Positions 41,194-44,941 of a stretch of DNA of 44,941 nucleotides are shown here, in pieces. The DNA comes from DASUTW01 sp035513995 (GTDB taxonomy: Bacteria > Actinomycetota > UBA4738 > CALAEC01). The notes under the pieces were generated by a model. It saw only the letters and a program-made list of their open reading frames with translations. It was not told the DNA's origin and ran no database searches. Where the stretch lies: NCBI GenBank assembly GCA_035513995.1, contig DATKBL010000135.1, positions 1 to 44,941 of the forward strand, given 5' to 3'. The position numbers were made by a program, and so were the translations under genes. How positions within the stretch are numbered: the stretch's first letter is position 1; each line of letters begins with the position of its first letter.

Positions 41194-41802
41194 ATGCTCC
41201 TGGTCGGCCTCACGGGCGGCCTCGGGGCCGGCAAGTCCACCGTCGCCCGGATGCTCGCGAATCGTGGCGCCGTGGTCGTGGACGCCGACGAGCTGGCGCG
41301 ACGCGCGGTCGCCCCCGGCACCCCCGGTCACCGGAAGGTCCTCGAGGTGTTCGGCGAGGGCGTGTTGGACGAGGACGGCTCGATCGACCGGCGGGCGCTG
41401 GCCGGGGTCGTCTTCGAGGACCCGGCGGCCCGCCGCGACCTCGAGTCGATCACCCATCCGGAGGTCTTCCGCCTGCTCGCCGAGGAGGTCGAGCGGCGAC
41501 GGGAGACGAACGACGTGGTGGTCTTCGACGCGGCCCTCATCGTGGAGACCGGGTTCGATGAATCGACGGATGTGCTCGTCGTCGTGGCCCTGGACCCCGC
41601 GCTCCAGCTGGAGCGGGTCGTCTCCCGGGGCATGGACCGCGCCGAGGCCGAGGCTCGGATCGCGGCGCAGGCGTCGTCGGGGGAGCGCGAGGCTCGCGCC
41701 GATGAGGTGGTTCACAACGACGGCGACCTCGCGGACCTCGAGCGGCAGGTGGACGCGCTGTGGGAGCGGCTGCTGCGGCGCGAGGCCGCGACGCGCGGCT
41801 GA
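41194..41802 (+). CDS. coaE: Dephospho-CoA kinase
   Basis: 202 aa. P-loop LVGLTGGLGAGKST at the N-terminus, VVDADELARRAV, LESITHPEVFRLL and VVFDAALIVETGFDE, the CoaE set. Phosphorylates the 3'-hydroxyl of dephospho-CoA, the last step of CoA synthesis. ATG 10 nt after the rpsA stop; no obvious ribosome site, and TAGGCA lies 7 nt before the ATG. The rpsA-coaE order is conserved in Actinobacteria. Lacks the fused C-terminal UPF0157 domain found in some actinobacterial CoaE. Confidence 0.95.
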   Translation: MLLVGLTGGLGAGKSTVARMLANRGAVVVDADELARRAVAPGTPGHRKVLEVFGEGVLDEDGSIDRRALAGVVFEDPAARRDLESITHPEVFRLLAEEVERRRETNDVVVFDAALIVETGFDESTDVLVVVALDPALQLERVVSRGMDRAEAEARIAAQASSGEREARADEVVHNDGDLADLERQVDALWERLLRREAATRG

Positions 41803-41809
41803 GGGCGGC

Positions 41810-41815
41810 TATCAT
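41810..41815 (+). promoter_or_regulatory. Leaderless -10 for the HAD hydrolase gene
   Basis: TATCAT, exactly 7 nt before the GTG at 41823. No clear -35. Confidence 0.55.
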
Positions 41816-41822
41816 CGCGCCC

Positions 41823-42536
41823 GTGGAGCCGAAGGCGGTCTTCTTCGACGCGGGCGAGACCCTCGTTCATCCGCACCCCTCCTTCCCGGAGCTGTTCGCC
41901 GAGGTGCTCCGGGACGAGGGGTACGAGGTCGACCCGGAGACGGTGCGCGAGATGGCGTGGGGGGCGTCGCAGCGTTTCACGGAGAATCTCCGAAGCGACG
42001 AGCACGCCCTGTGGTCCACCTCGCCCGACCGCTCCCGCCGCTTCTGGTTCTCGATGTACCTCGGGCTCCTGGAGGACACGGGGATCGAGGACTCGGAGGG
42101 CAGGGTCACCGCCGCCCTGTACGCGCGGTTCAGCGACCTCGAGAGCTACCGCCTGCACGCCGACGCCCTCCCCCTCCTGGAGCGGCTGGCGGCGGCCGGC
42201 TACCCGATGGGGCTCATCTCGAACTTCGAGGCGTGGCTCGAGGGTCTCCTGGAGAAGCTCGACGTGACCCGCTTCTTCCCGGTCCGGGTGGTGTCGGGGC
42301 TGGAGGGGGTGGAGAAGCCCGACCCGGCGATCTTCCGGATCGCGCTCGACCGGATGGGGGTGGCCGCCGAGGAGTCGGTGTACGTGGGAGACCACCCGTA
42401 CTTCGACGTGGAGGCGGCGCGGGAGGTGGGGATGCGGCCGGTCCTGATCGACCGGCGCGACCTCTACCCCGACGCCGACGCGGTGCGCATCTCCTCGCTC
42501 GAGGATCTGCCCGAGGCGCTCGGGCTGCCCGTCTGA
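41823..42536 (+). CDS. HAD-superfamily hydrolase
   Basis: 237 aa from GTG 41823. HAD motif I appears as VFFDAGETLV (the second Asp position is Glu-containing DAGET, as in many HAD/REG-2-like and HDHD3-like proteins), motif II as LISNFEAW, motif III lysine in GVEKPDPAIF, motif IV YVGDHPYFDVEAAREVGMRPVLIDRR. An alpha-helical cap lies between (about 20-110). Probably a small-molecule phosphatase of unknown substrate. Its stop overlaps the next start. Confidence 0.88.
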   Translation: MEPKAVFFDAGETLVHPHPSFPELFAEVLRDEGYEVDPETVREMAWGASQRFTENLRSDEHALWSTSPDRSRRFWFSMYLGLLEDTGIEDSEGRVTAALYARFSDLESYRLHADALPLLERLAAAGYPMGLISNFEAWLEGLLEKLDVTRFFPVRVVSGLEGVEKPDPAIFRIALDRMGVAAEESVYVGDHPYFDVEAAREVGMRPVLIDRRDLYPDADAVRISSLEDLPEALGLPV

Positions 42537-42913
42537 TGGACGAGGCCCCCGAGCGCCGCTTCACGCTCGAGGAGGCCGAGGCCGAGCTGCCGCGCCTGCG
42601 CGAGCTCCTCCCCGAGCTGCGAGAGGCGCGACGTCGCGTGCTGGCCTCCGGAGAGCGGGTCCGGGGGGTGGCCCGCCGCAACGGCGGGGGGCGGGAGGGG
42701 ACCGACTACTGGCGGGCGATCGAGACGCTGCGCCGGGGGGTCGAGGACGTCGCGGGGAGGGGCATCGTGCTTCGCGACGCCGACTCGGGGCTCGTGGACT
42801 TCCCGGCCGAGCGGGAGGGCCGGCTGGTGTTCCTCTGCTGGCGGCTCGGTGAGGACCGGGTCGCCCACTGGCACGACGTCGACGCCGGCTTCGGCGGGCG
42901 GCGCCCACTCTGA
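42536..42913 (+). CDS. DUF2203 family protein
   Basis: 125 aa. RFTLEEAEAELPRLRELLPEL at the N-terminus and GIVLRDADSGLVDFPAEREGRLVFLCWRLGEDRVAHWHDVDAGFGGRRPL at the end, the conserved DUF2203 pattern. N-terminal half helical, C-terminal half with the WHD-type ending. Function unknown. Start overlaps the HAD stop (TGATG), so they are co-translated. Confidence 0.88.
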   Translation: MDEAPERRFTLEEAEAELPRLRELLPELREARRRVLASGERVRGVARRNGGGREGTDYWRAIETLRRGVEDVAGRGIVLRDADSGLVDFPAEREGRLVFLCWRLGEDRVAHWHDVDAGFGGRRPL

Positions 42914-42924
42914 CCGCCGGGCCG

Positions 42925-42930
42925 TAGAAT
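42925..42930 (+). promoter_or_regulatory. Leaderless -10 for uvrB
   Basis: TAGAAT, exactly 7 nt before the ATG at 42938. No SOS box (GAAC-N4-GTTC type) was seen next to it. Confidence 0.6.
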
Positions 42931-42937
42931 CTCCTCC

Positions 42938-44941
42938 ATGTCATCGTTCCGCGTCGAGACCGACCTGCGCCCCGCCGGCGACCAGCCGCGGGCGATCGAT
43001 CGGATCACCGAGGGGCTGGCGGCCGGCGAGGACCGCCTCACCCTCCTCGGGATCACCGGGTCGGGAAAGACCTTCACCGCCGCGAACGTGATCGAGCGCC
43101 TGGGGAGGCCGACCCTCGTCATCTCGCCGAACAAGTCGCTCGCCGCGCAGCTCGCGAACGAGTTCCGCGAGTTCTTCCCGAACAGCGCCGTGGAGTACTT
43201 CGTCTCCTACTACGACTACTACCAGCCCGAGGCGTACGTGCCACAGACCGATCTCTACATCGAGAAGGACGCCACGGTGAACGACGAGATCGACCGCCTG
43301 CGGCACGCGACCACCGCGGCGCTGCTCACGCGGAAGGACGTCATCATCGTGGCCAGCGTCTCGTGCATCTACGGGCTGGGGTCGCCCGAGGAGTACGAGC
43401 AGCAGATCCTCCACGTCGTGCGGGGCCGTCCCCTGGGCCACACCGCGGCCCTCCAGCGACTCGTCGACATGCAGTACCAGCGGAACCAGGCCAACCTCGC
43501 CCGCGGGACCTTCCGCGTGCAGGGCGACACGGTGGAGATCCATCCCTCGTACCAGGAGACTGCGCTCCGCATCGAGCTGTGGGGCGACGAGGTCGAGCGG
43601 GTCCTCGAGATGGACCTGATCACCGGCGAGGTGGTCCGCGAGCTCGACCACGTGACGGTGTTCCCCGCGACGCACTACGTGGCCTCTCGCGAGCGGCTCG
43701 ATCGCGCGATCGTCGGGATCGAGCAGGAGCTCGGGGTCCGGCTCGAGGAGCTGGAGCGGGGGGGCAGGCTCCTCGAGGCCCAGCGGCTCCGGATGCGGAC
43801 GAACCACGACCTGGAGATGCTGCGCGAGGTCGGGTTCTGCTCGGGGATCGAGAACTACGCGCGCCACATCGACGGCCGCTCGCCGGGGACCTCGCCGTAC
43901 ACGCTGATCGACTACTTCCCCGACGAGTGGCTGTGCATCATCGACGAGTCGCACGTCACCGTGCCCCAGCTCCACGCGATGTACGAGGGCGACATGAGCC
44001 GCAAGCGCACGCTCGTGGAGCACGGGTTCCGGCTGCCGTCGGCCGTCGACAACCGCCCCCTGAAGTTCGACGAGTTCGTCGAGCGCGTGAACCAGGTGCT
44101 GTTCATGTCGGCGACCCCCAGCCCCTACGAGCTGGAGGTCTCCAGGCGGGTCGTGGAGCAGATCGTCCGGCCCACCGGGCTCGTTGATCCCGAGGTCGAG
44201 GTGCGGCCCACCCGCGGGCAGGTCGACGACCTGATGGAGGAGGTGCGGCGGCGGGCCGACGCCGACCAGCGGGTCCTGGTCACCACCCTGACGAAGAAGA
44301 TGTCCGAGGACCTCACCGACTACCTGATCGAGATGGGCCTGCGGGTCCGGTACCTCCACTCCGAGATCGACACGATGGAGCGGATCCAGATCATCCGCGA
44401 CCTCCGGCTGGGGGAGTACGACGTCCTCGTGGGGGTCAACCTCCTCCGGGAGGGTCTCGACCTGCCGGAGGTCTCGCTCGTGGCGATCCTCGACGCCGAC
44501 AAGGAGGGGTTTCTCCGCAGCGAGACCTCGCTGATCCAGACGATCGGCCGCGCCGCGCGGAACGTCGAGGGGAAGGTGCTGATGTACGCCGACGAGGTGA
44601 CCGACTCGATGCGCACGGCCATCAGCGAGACGCAGCGCCGGCGCCGGATCCAGCTCGAGCACAACCGGGAGCACGGGATCGACCCCCAGACGATCCGCAA
44701 GAAGGTCTCCGACATCCTCCTGACGATGGTGGACGAGCGCCCCGAGACCGCTCCCAAGCGGCGGCGGCGCGCGACCGAGCGGCCCGAGCTCCCCCGCGAG
44801 GAGCTGGGGCGCCTGATCGAGAGCCTCCAGGAGGAGATGCACGCGGCGGCGAAGGAGCTGAAGTTCGAGTACGCGGCGCGGCTCCGGGATGAGGTCCACG
44901 AGCTGCGGAGAGAGCTGCGGGCGATGGAAGAGGCGGGCGTC
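42938..44941 (+). CDS. uvrB: UvrABC system protein B (3' end beyond window)
   Basis: 668 codons without a stop to the window edge. DNA helicase-like damage-recognition subunit of nucleotide excision repair. Walker A GITGSGKT (38-45), the damage-probing beta-hairpin [30 protein letters not shown] (Walker B region), [44 protein letters not shown] and QTIGRAARN. The C-terminal UVR domain ([32 protein letters not shown]) that contacts UvrC is almost complete, so only a few residues should be missing. Follows the same chromosomal order as polA-rpsA-coaE-uvrB in mycobacteria. Confidence 0.97.
   Translation, partial: MSSFRVETDLRPAGDQPRAIDRITEGLAAGEDRLTLLGITGSGKTFTAANVIERLGRPTLVISPNKSLAAQLANEFREFFPNSAVEYFVSYYDYYQPEAYVPQTDLYIEKDATVNDEIDRLRHATTAALLTRKDVIIVASVSCIYGLGSPEEYEQQILHVVRGRPLGHTAALQRLVDMQYQRNQANLARGTFRVQGDTVEIHPSYQETALRIELWGDEVERVLEMDLITGEVVRELDHVTVFPATHYVASRERLDRAIVGIEQELGVRLEELERGGRLLEAQRLRMRTNHDLEMLREVGFCSGIENYARHIDGRSPGTSPYTLIDYFPDEWLCIIDESHVTVPQLHAMYEGDMSRKRTLVEHGFRLPSAVDNRPLKFDEFVERVNQVLFMSATPSPYELEVSRRVVEQIVRPTGLVDPEVEVRPTRGQVDDLMEEVRRRADADQRVLVTTLTKKMSEDLTDYLIEMGLRVRYLHSEIDTMERIQIIRDLRLGEYDVLVGVNLLREGLDLPEVSLVAILDADKEGFLRSETSLIQTIGRAARNVEGKVLMYADEVTDSMRTAISETQRRRRIQLEHNREHGIDPQTIRKKVSDILLTMVDERPETAPKRRRRATERPELPREELGRLIESLQEEMHAAAKELKFEYAARLRDEVHELRRELRAMEEAGV

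Overview
The window is high-GC DNA (roughly 70% by eye) from an actinobacterium, probably an uncultured lineage. The evidence is the gene order: ileS, lspA, an RluA-type pseudouridine synthase and dnaE on the left, and polA, rpsA, coaE, uvrB on the right. Both are core blocks of actinobacterial chromosomes. An eukaryote-like (type II) IleS with a translational T-box, a serial acidic-tailed S1 protein and many -10 elements placed about 7 nt before a start codon (leaderless mRNAs) fit the same assignment. No phage, insertion sequence, CRISPR array or rRNA was seen.

Layout. 0-2.7 kb: two surface-glycan genes (pyruvyl-transferase family and GT2). 2.7-6.2 kb: ileS (minus) with its T-box leader. 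6.2-8.4 kb: DUF167, a DksA/TraR-like protein, lspA, an RluA-type pseudouridine synthase and a possible 25-aa small protein. 8.4-10.35 kb: minus-strand operon of a RecB-type Fe-S nuclease and two small PH-like proteins, divergent from dnaE across an intricate shared promoter. 10.5-16.1 kb: dnaE, a small membrane protein, an M55 peptidase, a tRNA with CAA anticodon and a small coiled-coil protein.

16.3-34.6 kb is an accessory metabolic island. On the plus strand is a full Liv-type ABC transporter (binding protein, two permeases, two ATPases) followed without breaks by an ornithine-cyclodeaminase-family protein, two FAD amine oxidases and an LCP protein. On the minus strand lies a tightly packed five-gene operon: two tandem paralogous class-V PLP enzymes, a second ornithine-cyclodeaminase-family protein, and both subunits of aconitase X. 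Divergent from it is a second, polar-amino-acid ABC transporter. AcnX plus an OCD-family reductase is the known pair for cis-3-hydroxy-L-proline to proline conversion, so I infer uptake and catabolism of proline-related or N-alkylated cyclic amino acids. The exact substrate and the role of the PLP pair are unknown; this is the best candidate for an undescribed system.

34.6-45 kb: a 427-nt non-coding stretch with a long inverted repeat, then DUF554, a hotdog thioesterase and a DtxR-family regulator (minus), divergent from polA through a symmetrical, overlapping -10; then rpsA (apparently with an ATC start), coaE, a HAD hydrolase, DUF2203 and uvrB, which runs off the right end.
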